Shown here one piece after another: positions 12,289 through 24,641 of a stretch of DNA of 64,000 nt. The position numbers were made by a program, and so were the translations under genes. The stretch spans positions 3,665,745 through 3,729,744 of the forward strand of contig JAEVLN010000003.1 of the NCBI GenBank assembly GCA_018350325.1, written 5' to 3'. The DNA is from Globodera rostochiensis (lineage: Eukaryota > Nematoda > Chromadorea > Rhabditida > Heteroderidae). Within the stretch, counting starts at the first letter, position 1, and the number at the start of each line of letters is the position of its first letter. The notes below the pieces were generated by a model, which was given only the letters and a program-made list of their open reading frames with translations, had not been told where the DNA came from and ran no database searches.

Positions 12289-12357
12289 AATTCCTGGAAT
12301 TCCCTCCCCTCTGATTGTCTCAATCTCTGCACTCCCACCGCCACGGACCCTGGAAAA

Positions 12358-13137
12358 ATGGCCAAACGATCCCGGCAAGAGGCAAACCTGTCCCCCATCT
12401 CGACAAACTCTGACAGTATTAATGTATTGGTCGACAGTCAAATCGCAATTATTCAAACCACCATCGAATCAATGAGCAAACTGCATACTACCCTCACTAC
12501 CGAACAAATGCCTTTCCTTCAAGTGCTTATTACCACACTCTCATCACAATTCGAACTTCTTACTAAATCAATCCACCATCTAAAAACCAACCCTCCAATT
12601 CCTCCCATATCTGTCGAAATTTCTACAGAGGAACTCGAACGACAACGGAGCTTGGTGGTCATGGGACTGCCGGAAAGCACTGATCATCTTCCATCGAAAA
12701 GAGCGGCGGCGGACAAAGCCCAGGTTTCCGGCTTACTCGATTCGTTGGGGATCGAGTGCGGCCCCAGTATTGTCTACAGACTGGGTCGTTCTTTCAACCC
12801 AACCCAGAAAAGTGCCCGACTCGTAAAAGTACTGTTGCCGGCCCGTGCCTTTCAGAGACAGGCTCTCACCGCATGGCGTACCAAAAACAGCACTATCCGA
12901 TCGAGCGCGTCACAGCTGAAGAACATCCAAATTCGCGAGTCGCTGACGCGTGAACAGTTGGAAGAACGCCGACGTCTGCATGCACTGTGCACTGGCAAAA
13001 GAACGAAGGATGGACAAGATTGGATCGTCTACGCCGGCTCTGTCATTTTGCGCTCTGAGGTACACATCTTCCGCCAACAAATGCAAACTCAATCGATACC
13101 TCCCTCAACCCCAAATACTCTCTCCTCAAAAAACTAA
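12358..13137 (+). CDS. LINE ORF1 protein (RNA-binding, gag-like)
   Basis: About 259 residues from ATG 12358 (MAKRSRQEANL). An N-terminal helical, Ser/Thr-rich section is followed by RSLVVMGLPESTDHLP, the start of an RRM-like fold usual in LINE ORF1 proteins, and a basic C-terminal domain (SLTREQLEERRRLHAL). ORF1 proteins of this type bind the element RNA and act as chaperones. An in-frame upstream ATG at 12229 exists, but its first 43 codons run through flanking repeat and the 3'-end-like segment, so 12358 is preferred. Intact in frame. Confidence 0.75.
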   Translation: MAKRSRQEANLSPISTNSDSINVLVDSQIAIIQTTIESMSKLHTTLTTEQMPFLQVLITTLSSQFELLTKSIHHLKTNPPIPPISVEISTEELERQRSLVVMGLPESTDHLPSKRAAADKAQVSGLLDSLGIECGPSIVYRLGRSFNPTQKSARLVKVLLPARAFQRQALTAWRTKNSTIRSSASQLKNIQIRESLTREQLEERRRLHALCTGKRTKDGQDWIVYAGSVILRSEVHIFRQQMQTQSIPPSTPNTLSSKN

Positions 13138-13242
13138 TTGACTGGGGACGAAATTCATCACCTTCTACCGGGGCAAATACTGGTCTTTCTCGCCATCCCT
13201 TCAAATCTAAACAACAACTCTCTAACTCTAAAACATTTTCGC

Positions 13243-15834
13243 TGAATTGTGCTATCTTCAACTGTCGTTCAATCAAAAACAAAATCCCCGAACTGCAATA
13301 TCTGGCTAATGACAAATTCTTTCATATAGTCTTTCTATCCGAAACTTGGCTCTCAGATGACTCCCTCAACTCCCAAAAAACATTTCCCCAGAATCCGACT
13401 CATTTCTGTGTATTCCGCACCTAATCGTTCCAAAGCCATCATGTCGAAATTTATCAAAACTGTACAAAAATATCTCGTAGATTACACTCTTTTGGGGGGT
13501 GACTTAAACTCCCCTTCTACTAACTGGCTCAACCCAGCAAAAAGCGATCCAATTGGCGAACTCTCCACTCTGCTAGGCTTAACCCAATTAGTGTCAGAAC
13601 CAACTAGAGGCCCTCATATCCTTGATGTTTGTCTCACAAATACACCACAACTCATTTCAAATATCACCATTGAACCCGGAATTTCAACCTCGGATCATAA
13701 CTCTGTGCTTTTCAAACTTAACCATACAATCATGCCCATTCCTAAATCCAAACTAATTCGCATATTATCACCTGAAATTCTTCAAAGAACCGCTCCCCTC
13801 CTTTCACAATTTGATCTCACCAATTTATTTTACATTGGGGAAAAATTCAACTATATTGTCAACCAAATTCACACTGTCATTTCGCTACATTTCCCTCTCA
13901 AGAAAATCCACCAGGGCCCCCGCAAAATCAACTACCCGTCCGAAATTAAGGAAAAAATCAAATATAAACATCAACTGTTCAAATTATGTAAAAAAGTCCC
14001 TTTAACCCACAAAGCTGAGTACAGGGACATCTGTTACGAGGTCAAAAAATCAATTTCCGACCATAAAAATAACCTCTGTAACGATGTCACATCCAATCCC
14101 CAAAAATTGTTCAAATTTATCAACTCGCAAACAAAAAAAACTGAACCCATTCCTACTCTAGTCTATAACAAAAACACGTTTATTGGTGCCTCGTCTAAAG
14201 CTGAACTCTTTGCATCCATATTTGCCGAATATTTTAACAATGTTCCAAACAATGTACCTAATACTGTCGGGCCCAGCTCTGTACACTGTTTAACCGACGC
14301 GTCCTTCGATGTCCACACTGTTTCTGACCAACTTGCTTCACTTCCTGATAGCACATCCCAAACTGTTGAAGATGTCAATTACCGAGTACTCAAGCACTGG
14401 AGGGCCCCTCTATCCCCCGTTCTTGCAACTCTATTTAGGGAATCACTTGATTCAGGCCACATTCCCCATCAATGGCGCCAATCAATTATTATCCCCATCT
14501 TCAAAAAGGGCATTAAATCGGACCCCCTAAATTATCGCCCTATTTCATTAACCTCCTCAATTTGTCGCATCCTTGAGCGCATAATATCCAAACAAATTTT
14601 AAACTTCCTTCTCAAACATGGCCTCATTTCACAACACCAATTCGGCTTCCTCCCGAAAAGGTCAACTGTCACCCAACTTCTCAAAACCTTCGAGGATTGG
14701 TCCGACCCCCTTGAGAACAACTTACAAATTGATTGCATATACATTGACATCAGTCGTGCCTTTGACTCGGTCCCACATACATTTTTGCTGTCCAAACTCC
14801 ACCACATTGGCATTAGAGGAAAATTGTTAAGATGGATTGATAACTTCCTATCGGACCGCACATTTATTGTTAAAATTGAAGATGTAAATTCCTCCACAAA
14901 ATCCATTCACTCTGGGGTTCCGCAAGGATCAGTTCTAGGCCCACTATTGTTCACCATATTTATCAACGATCTACCGAAAATAATCAGTCCCTCAGTTGGT
15001 ATCCGACTCTTCGCAGATGATATAAAAATATTTCTCCCAATTAAAAACACTTCCGACTATCAACTCCTGCAAAAGTCTATCAATGATATATGCACATGGG
15101 GCGAGACTTGGGGACTTAAAGTATCAACAAACAAAACAAAATTATTTCAAATCACTCCCAAGCCTCGCCATCCTCCTCCCAAATTCAACTATAGCATTGG
15201 GCACACCATTATTTCTCCCTCCGATTCAATTAGGGACCTTGGCATTCTTATTCAAAACAAACTCAACTTTACGGGTCATATAAACACAATAATTAAGAAT
15301 GCCTACTTCCGAGCCATCCAAATTTTAAATGCCCTCTACTCTACCAAAATACTCACCTGGGCCCGGGCCTACAAAATATATGTACGTCCAATCCTGGAAT
15401 ATGCAACCGTTATTTGGAATCCATCAACAAAAATCCTTTCTAACAAAATTGAACGGGTGCAAAAAACATTCACACGCAGGGCCCTCACCAAATGTAAACT
15501 CCCCAAATGTTCCTATGATCAACGTTTGAAATTATTTAAACTGGAATCTTTGGCATCTCGTCGCAAACTTTTTGATCTCTGTATGATGCACAAAATATGT
15601 CACAGTCACACTCATTTCAACCCAAAAGATATAATTCCTTTCAACACACGCCCTAGTCGCCGTCATTCTCTCCAAATCCGCAAAAAAAGAAAAACCCCAT
15701 TTACTTCCAATTTATTCCTTCACCGCTGCACCAATTCCTGGAATTCCCTCCCCTCTGACATTGTCTCAATATCTTCCCCCCAGCTGTTCAAAGCTAATGT
15801 GCTGTCCCACCTAAAGACATTTGATACAATCTGA
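13243..15834 (+). pseudogene. LINE ORF2: endonuclease with internal deletion, reverse transcriptase
   Basis: The endonuclease opens in one frame (LNCAIFNCRSIKNKIPELQY ... VFLSETWLSDDS, 13243-13378) and continues in another (RIRLISVYSAPN ... LLGGDLNSP ... TSDHNSVLF, from 13390); the stretch between the catalytic SETW and the ISVYSAP strand, normally about 50-60 residues, is missing. From 13390 to 15834 the frame is open through the reverse transcriptase: LNYRPISLTSS, QFGFLPKRSTVTQLL, DISRAFDSVPH, SGVPQGSVLGPLLF and the catalytic FADD box (15005-15020), then the thumb and RPILEYATVIWNP typical of CR1/Jockey-type elements. The element encodes an active-looking RT but a broken endonuclease. Confidence 0.85.
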
Positions 15835-15903
15835 TTGATTTTATTGATTCCATCATGTTAGTGATTTGCTTGCATTTCCTTTGATGTGATAAATAAATAA
15901 ATA

Positions 15904-16503
15904 AAAATATTCATTTTGGCCACGTTTAAGTGGTTCAAAACCTGGTTTAAAAGCATTTCCTAAACTTATGACTTTTTTTTCCGTGCACAGCTCGTCGAGA
16001 CAAAGCGATCGGTATATCATTTATGCCGTTTTGGAGTGGGGCTTTTGGCATATTTTGACCTTTTTCGGAGTATATATATGCGTATATTTGGCCATTTTTG
16101 GAACATTTGATCCGAGTCTATTTTGTCGTCGAGTCCTGTTCCCGTGGTAATCCTGCAGAATGGTGGTCCCGATTTTTTTTTTAAAAAAAAATAAGAACAT
16201 TTTATTAAGTCGTTAGAAAATAGTTTCTATTGCTGTTCTGGGACGTAGAATCCGAAACTGAACTCCTTTGTCCGATTTCAAACCTCGGACCCGATTTCGA
16301 ATTTGTTTGATTGTTTTTTTTCGCGAAAAATTGTTTTTTTGAAAATGGAGGCGCCATCTAGTTTTACTATTACTGAAAATCAGGTACTTGATGAAAATCT
16401 TAGACAAAATCAACGATTTAACAAAAATCTGATGTCAGTTTCTTGATCAGCACCCCCGGATGCAAATTATTAGACAATAACAAACAAAAAAAAGTCGGGA
16501 CCT
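15904..16503. repeat. Right long direct repeat flanking the LINE
   Basis: About 600 bp, matching 11726-12288 throughout except for one extra A in the T9A9 run near 16180 and an additional 44 bp (about 16219-16262) that contains a GTAGAATCCG dispersed-repeat core. After AAAGTCGGGACC the sequence continues into non-LINE DNA (TGATTCTGCAGG), so this edge marks the far side of the duplication. Confidence 0.9.
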
Positions 16504-16724
16504 GATTCTGCAGGATTACCGTTCCCGCTCGATATCATGATAACACCTAATTTTTCTTACCTGTTACAGATTACAGCATATCCAATTTTCTTCAACAACG
16601 CAAATTCTCCAACTTTTCCGTTTTACGCAATGTATGTAGGCAATTTTAATAATAATCAATTTTTTTTATCGGCTAAACCAAAAAATGGCTAAAAAGTCCT
16701 AAGGAGAACCCGACTTTTTTTAGC

Positions 16725-16976
16725 ATGAGTAACGACAGAAGCGTTTACGTGAACGGCGACGACGGAAACAACGAGCCAAGCGGCGGCGGCGGCAACAACG
16801 AGCCCGGCGGCGGCGGCGGCGGCAACAACGAGCCCGGCGGCGGCGGCGGCAACAACGAGCCCGGCGGCGGCGTGGCGGCAACATTCGTGGCATTGGTGGT
16901 GACAATGGCGGCGGTGGAGGTGGCGGCGGCGGGCGCCCGCGTTCTTTCAACGACTTGGACACCGTCTATGAGAAGT
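16725..16976 (+). CDS. Glycine-rich exon, possible gene fragment
   Basis: ATG 16725 lies one base after a strong acceptor (TTTTTTTAG). The first frame reads MSNDRSVYVNGDDGNN then repeats NNEPGGGGG; the other frame from about 16872 reads GNIRGIGGDNGGGG ... RPRSFNDLDTVYEK and ends at a GTAAGA donor (16976). A one-base slip in the GGC repeats would join them. No downstream exon is found before the IDH gene, so this may be a fragment or first exon of a broken gene. No function is offered. Confidence 0.3.
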
Positions 16977-16994
16977 AAGAAGGAGAGGGATGAG

Positions 16995-17160
16995 ATGATG
17001 CCAGTGCCTTTAACAATCTTCGTTTTCGTTGCCTTTATCTCCATCTTAATGTAAAACCCCAAAAGATTCTCTCTCATCTTGTATTGCCAGTCTTGTGAAG
17101 ACTGTCCGTTTATTGCATGAAAATTTAATCTAAACATTGGACAAACTTGAAGAGTCGGGG
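16995..17160. repeat. Left arm of inverted repeat flanking IDH
   Basis: The complement of 16995-17160 matches 20275-20425 over about 140 bp with scattered changes: both read CAATAAACGGACAGTCTTCA, then GGCAATACAAGATGAGAGAG, then AATCTTTTGGG(G)GTTTTACAT. The two arms enclose the whole idh gene. Confidence 0.8.
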
Positions 17161-17262
17161 CAGAAAAGGTTAGAGATGACATAATTTAAAGTCATTCGAC
17201 GGATGTTCCGTACTTTTCGGTTATAAGGGAACAAAATTCTTTTTAAAGCTCAAACCAATCAA

Positions 17263-17640
17263 ACATTGGGCAAGGGGATAGAGGTAGACTCAGTCATCGC
17301 TCCGCTGCCCCCCCCCCTCTCCCTTCCTCCCCTCTCTCCCTCCCACCGCACTCAGCCGGACTTCTCCAAAAAGACGAAAAGGTTAATAAAATTGTCATTG
17401 ATTTTAAAGGGCGATGGAATAAAATAATCACTTTTGTGCAACGAGTCAGCAAAAGAGACATTCGAATCATTTTCAAATGATTGATCAAATGTTTCTATTT
17501 TTGGGCAAATTACATATACCTGCTGAAGTACTCGTTCGGCTTTACTTTGTACACACTTTCAATTCTTTTCGGAGTAATTTTCCTTTGCTTTTCAGTCGCT
17601 CATTTGTGTGTGGAACACGCGTTCCTCTTTTTACTATGCT
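17263..17640. repeat. Dispersed repeat, inverted copy of 34430-34995
   Basis: Complement matches 34430-34500 and 34720-34995: shared blocks include TTTTCAGTCGCTCATTTGTG, AATGATTGATCAAATGTTTC, CTTTTGTGCAACGAGTCAGC and a C-rich tract followed by CTCCCACCGCACTCAGCCGG. The 34-kb copy has about 190 extra bases (34530-34720) that this copy lacks. No coding capacity is evident. Confidence 0.8.
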
Positions 17641-17960
17641 TCCATCTCAGAAAAGTGGTTCTATGGGTATCACCAATTTTTTTACCTACACGTACGAGGA
17701 GGTGTGATCTCGTGACTGGTTTGGCTGTTTGTTAAGAAGAAAATTTACACATAGGACTCAGCTGTTTTTACTCGACTCCCTTTCACCTTAAAATTCTGTT
17801 CGTTTTGTCCCTTTATGACTCCGACCGACTTATCGGCTGTGCTATTATTCAAGTCAGCCACCCGCGAACATCTCTTTTTGACTGTGTTTAGGGGTGGCGA
17901 AGGTCATCCACGAAGATAAAATCTTTTCTCCCCCTTCCCTATTCCTTTTACAGCAAATAA

Positions 17961-19954
<1,994 letters not shown>

Positions 19955-20430
19955 AGAAAGAGACTTACGGAAGATTCGTCGAATGACTTTAAATTATGGA
20001 GTTTAATGTATTTTTCATGGCAGTTGCCTTTTCTCTTGAGACTCTCCAATTGTCTGTAAAACTAATCTGTGCCATTTCCATGTCTTTTCTTGTGCATGAC
20101 CCGAATTCTTTTTGCTTTTTCTCAATATTTTACCTTCTCTACATATAAATCAGTTTTCGACAAAATGTGACCCTTTCCTCTAATTGTCGATTACTTTTCT
20201 CATCGCATAATATAAAAATGGACTCCCTGTCAATCCGTCTTTTCGTTGTTGTGATGGTGATTATTAGAAAGTTTATGGGTTTTCCAATGTTTAAATTAAA
20301 TTTACATGCAATAAACGGACAGTCTTCACAAGTCTGGCAATACAAGATGAGAGAGAATCTTTTGGGGGTTTTACATTAAAATGGGGGTAAAGGCAATGTC
20401 AAAAGGCACTGGCATTGTCTGGCGGCGAAA
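19955..20430. other. Convergent 3' region between IDH and the PH-PDZ gene
   Basis: No gene seen. Contains the 3' untranslated DNA of both convergent genes and the right arm of the inverted repeat (20275-20425). Confidence 0.6.
20275..20425. repeat. Right arm of inverted repeat flanking IDH
   Basis: See the left arm (16995-17160). Both arms can be read as a short frame with LNLHAINGQSSQ and WQYKMRENLLG, which may be a remnant of a shared parent sequence, but no gene context supports coding. Confidence 0.75.
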
Positions 20431-23400
20431 TCAATTCGCTCTCATCGGTGGCTCTCCGTGCACAAAGTGGCGCAATTTGCTGCCACCCAATTGGTGCTTC
20501 AGCTGACGTGCCAAGCGCGAGCAAAAGTCGGCCGAGTGGAGCGTGACGTTGAAAGAATTGCCGGCCGTGATTGCGTCCAGGCGACGAAGTAACTGGTCTC
20601 TGGGCCCGAACGGGTTCAGAGGCACTCCGTCCAGATGGGTGATCACTGCCCGATCACTTCCGCTGGGCAGAGCATGGGGGGAAGAGGGCAAAGATTTCTG
20701 TTGCGACTTGTTGAGTGAGTGGGGGGTTGGCTGAAGGGGAAGGATTGGAATTCAAACTAACAGAATATTTAAATGAGTGCTTATAAAAGCTTTCGTCTAT
20801 TAGCATAAATTTAAATATAATCAAACTGCTTTCACCTGGTGCAAATAGGCGGGCACTGTGGCAGGCAAATTGGCCCGATGAGCCGGCGATTTGAGCGCGA
20901 CTGAATCGATGGTAAGGCAGTCGAAAGGCTGACGGATGAGAAATTTTGTGCCACGATGGAATTTGATGCCAAGGCCGAGCTTTGAATTTTCCGGCTTGAC
21001 CAATGTGAAAACCATCATCGTAGGGTTGGAACGGAGCAAAAGCGGAATCTGAACGAGAAAATGCCCGTTTTGAGTGAATTTCGGTAAACAAAGACCTGAG
21101 CACCCGGCATTATCCTTTGGTATATTTTCGTCAGCACCTCCAAATTGCGCACTTCGACCCCGTCAACTCGTATAACTTCGTCCCCAAAATTGAGAGTAAA
21201 GTTATTTTTGCGCAGATGTGTGTCTACTTCAGAAGTCCATCCGGCAACCCTAACAATTGGAATGGCATCAGCGAAGTTTTTTTTGAAATTGTATATTTTT
21301 GAAATTCCCAACGATGGGTTACGCGCCCACCCACACTTTGTTCCACCGTTCAAACAAACCAAACTTTGTCGAACAGTTCCACGAGGGCGACGTGTTCTGT
21401 CAGCAAAGTGAAGCTGAAAAAAAGGCGTCGTGATCGGCTAAGCGCATCACGAAAAAGCCGGTCAGTAGTGGCGTTGTGCTGATTGTGAGGCATGAGAATT
21501 GAGGGGGACGCGTTCAGCACGTCGTATTGGGAGGAAGGAGCACAGAGCACGTCATAATGAGCGGAAACGGGGGACTGGAGGAAGGAGGTCGGGGCCTGCT
21601 AAAGGTTTTATTTTATTGGCAAAATGTTACATTGAATAGACCCAATTTAGCAAATTAGAGCTAACCTCTACCACCTTAACCCAACAACTGAATTTATTTT
21701 AGGTATCTCTCCAATTATTATTTTAAATAAATGCAGTAACCGTTTCCGTGGACTGTTCGACGGATGGCATTTTACAGGAAGAGGAGGAGGACGGGGCATT
21801 GATACCGGATGTTTCGCCACTAAATACAAAAGGAAAAATTTCATCGTTAAAGGAATGAGAAATTAGATTGGCATGGCGCTACAAATGCCATTATTTGAGA
21901 ATTTATTCTAATTGAATCTCCAAACCCAAAGGTTTATAGAAAGGTAGTCAAACTAAAATCGAAAATCTCTTAAGAAAAAACTTTCGTTTAGTAAATCCAC
22001 GGGTCCATCAACTGACCAGGGCAACAGCGAACAATGTGAGTGCTGCAATTGTCCGTCGTTGGCACAAAGATGATCATATTGGGACCGAAGTTGGGGGGAG
22101 GGAAACGCATTGAGCACTTCGTAATGGGACTGAAAATTTCGTATAATAAATCGAAAAATTGATATAAAACCGACCAAATCCTGAGACGGTGACAACGGAA
22201 TTGGCGATTTGGGAATCCGTGGAACGGTCGAATAAGGATTCGCTTTCGAAGACTGTGCCGAAGGCCTAGGCGTTCGGGGCGGAAGCGGCGGAGGCATAAC
22301 CGCTTGCAGTCTCTCGTCACCGCAGCCATTTTCCAACGATTTTTTATCTTCAGAAATTGGTTCATCAGCCCTTTTTTCATCGGAGACTGACGAAGAAGGA
22401 CACTGCTAAAGGTGAGTCGCGTGGTATGGAATTTATGTCAAGAATAATTGTTTGAAAATTCCTTGAGACTGAAATTATATATCGACGACACAACCGTTCC
22501 ACTCTTCGGGGGATTTTAAGCTAACCTCTTCACACGGCAAAGAACTGATTTGGTGTTCATTTTCAACATCGACATCAAACTGTGGCGGAGTTTGTTGGCG
22601 TAGCAATGGCATTGTGTCATTCAAACACGGAGTTCCTAAACATACAAAAATCATCTCTTCGTATTTCTTCCCCCAATTTGCAGCGAACGAACTTCCCAAA
22701 CTCAGTGGCGTTGTCGCTAATGCGGAATAGTCCAGCGGAATTGGCGACAATGGCATCCGTGGCGGTGATGGCCCTTTTCCTCCCCCACAATTGGCATTTG
22801 CTGTTGTCCTGGAGAGTGGCGACTGTTGTGGCGGACTCGTCGACAGTTTATCGTCGTCATTTTCGCAACTTCTCCCGGCCAAAACGACGTATTCATTGGT
22901 CGGCCTAGGCCATAGCGTTGGAACAGAGCCCTCTTCTTCCGGCTGATCGCCGCCGTTTTCGCTGTTCAGAAAGTTCAATCGACGGAGTGTCGCCCGAAGT
23001 ATGTCCACCCATTGGACGCGCTCCTCACTGAACATGGAGACGGGGGGGGGGGAACATATTGTATAATCGGAAGAAAAATGACAAAACCCTAAAGACCTAA
23101 CGAATAAACTGATCACAAAAAAGTCCAACATGGAAGGCGCCAACAGCTCCAAAACTGGTGCCGACCCGTCCACAAAGCCAATAGCCAAACAACGCTCTTC
23201 GCCGATGGCCACGTTAACGCAGTGGCATTCGGTAAGGTCTAAACGGACGAAAAATTATTTTTATTCGACACAACGGCGGATAAAGTTTTGACGAGATTCG
23301 TTAAGAAGAACAAAAAGGCTTAATCAGAGCTGTGTAGACAAAATTTTCGGCTGGGGAAGAGATCCATTGAAAAAAAAATCAATTTTAGGGGGGAGTTAAA

Positions 23401-24235
23401 ATACAATTGAACATTTTATACTAAAACATTTGCGACCAAAAAAAAAAAGAAAATTAGAGAAAAATAGAGGTCATTTGAACCAGGGACGTAGCTAGGAATT
23501 TTCGGGGGGGGGGGGGAAGTCGATTCTTAGGGGTGTATTTTTCCGTTTTTATGCATTTTTATTATGCAATTTTGCCAAAAAATGTTCCTTTTTTTAGGAG
23601 TGCATTTTTCATTTTTATTCCTTTTTTGAAAGAAATTTTTAAAAAGTGATAATTTTTTTTTGCGAATTTCGAGAGGGAAATCCCCCCCCCCGGGGTACGT
23701 CCTTGATTTGAACCCGACACTGTTTTACTGTCACACAATCTCTAATACGACCCAAACACTAGCCCAATCATTAATTTGGCTATCGATTTTTACATTTTTG
23801 TTCGAATTACGGGTCCGGAGTAGGTTAAGATGGGACCTTGGGATTTGAGTGGTTGACGCTCAAAGATAGCGCTTTGCTCAGCGTACCATTCCAATCGGGG
23901 CGTGGGCCCGTTGGCTGCGCTGTGCACAGAGAGAACGACGAAAAGTTCGTTCTCGTAGAAAATCTTCTAAAGGATAGAAATGCAAAAACATTATATTAAG
24001 CTGATTTCGGTTTTTCACAAAAGCACAATTCGCACCAATTCCCATTTGTTTTCACCTTCTTCCTCAACAGAGTTCCATTTCTGTAGATTTTCTGTTGAAG
24101 CCATCCCTTGTGGACAATTGCGCGTTGAGGTTGTGGCGTCGTCCCCATTTGTGCATTCACTGTGATGTTTTCGTTTTCTTGTCGCCTTTGGCGCTTTATG
24201 CAAAGCAAAAGTAAATTGGCGGAATGACGACCCAT
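20431..24235 (-). CDS. PH-domain scaffold with tyrosine motifs and two PDZ domains
   Basis: Probable membrane-associated signalling scaffold. Exons (minus): 24235-24056, 23966-23837, 23238-23130, 23027-22526, 22405-22175, 22129-22017, 21819-21741, 21598-21360, 21249-21096, 21048-20836, 20730-20431; all phases close, 749 residues. Residues 40-165 form a PH domain (VHKGWLQQK ... FVVLSVHS ... ERCLAIGF ... APSIEERVQWVDIL). A Pro-rich middle (PPPLPPRTPRP) carries YxxL-type motifs: NEYVVL, DYSAL, SHYEVL, QYDHL, AHYDVL, QYDVL, as in Gab/SOC-1-like adaptors. Two divergent PDZ folds follow (FFSFTLLTE ... LNFGDEVIRVDGVEV; FTLVKPENSKLGLGIKF ... AVITHLDGVPL). Alternative: exon 21819 runs on to a stop at 21723, giving a 453-residue PH protein, with the PDZ part a separate downstream gene 120 bp away. 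Intron 2 holds a hAT MITE. Confidence 0.65.
23481..23705. mobile_element. hAT-type MITE with 8-bp target duplication, copy 1
   Basis: 225 bp bounded by CAGGGACGTAGCTAGG on the left and the complement of CAAGGACGTACC on the right, flanked on both sides by ATTTGAAC (23473-23480 and 23706-23713). Inside lie a G13 run and ATTCTTAGGGGTGTATTTTT. An 8-bp duplication is the mark of the hAT superfamily. Inserted in intron 2 of the PH-PDZ gene. No transposase. Confidence 0.85.
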
Positions 24236-24641
24236 TGGCGATCGGAAAAGACGTCAGAAAACGTCATTTTTATTCATGTCCATTTTTTAGTGTCATCGCC
24301 GCCTTCTTCCACGGAATAATCATTTACAGTCGTTTTATCTGTCTGTTTATGTTCGTGTGAACGCGGGCGGATTAATATTAAATGATGGACGGCGTCGAGG
24401 GAAGAACAATCAATCAGCAGCACCGCTTCAAGAAATTTGTAAGAACGAAAGGAATTCGTCGTTAGCAGAAGCAAAAGTGTCACAAGAATTTGTTGCATTT
24501 TGAATTTAAGTTGGCATTCTGTAACTTTTTGACGAAATTCAAAAAAATGCTTCTTCTTTTTTTTGTCGATTTTATTTGCAACCATTTTTATAAAACGGTG
24601 TACTTTTCTGACATTTTCTTTTTTGTGTCACTTACAAATTA
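24236..24641. promoter_or_regulatory. Shared divergent promoter region (PH-PDZ gene / cul-4)
   Basis: 406 bp between two start codons pointing away from each other, with no other gene. Both promoters must lie here unless the transcripts are trans-spliced from further away. No TATA element or named factor site was identified; the inference rests on geometry only. Confidence 0.4.

Larger units (their letters stand above)
12286..15903 (+). mobile_element. Non-LTR retrotransposon (CR1/Jockey-like LINE), damaged
   Basis: A two-ORF LINE with an A-rich tail of TAAATAAATAAATAA (15890-15905). ORF1 at 12358-13137, endonuclease and reverse transcriptase frames at 13243-15834. It is bounded by 560-600 bp direct repeats, far longer than ordinary LINE target duplications. 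The first 45 bases (from ACCAATTCCTGGAATTCCCT at 12287) nearly repeat the 3' end of its own ORF2 (15730-15775). The endonuclease has an internal deletion, so the copy is not autonomous. Confidence 0.88.

Noticed and set aside
11726..16503. LTR retrotransposon with the long direct repeats as LTRs
   Set aside because: The enclosed coding part is a LINE (ORF1, endonuclease, FADD reverse transcriptase, A-rich tail); no integrase, protease, primer site or TG...CA ends.
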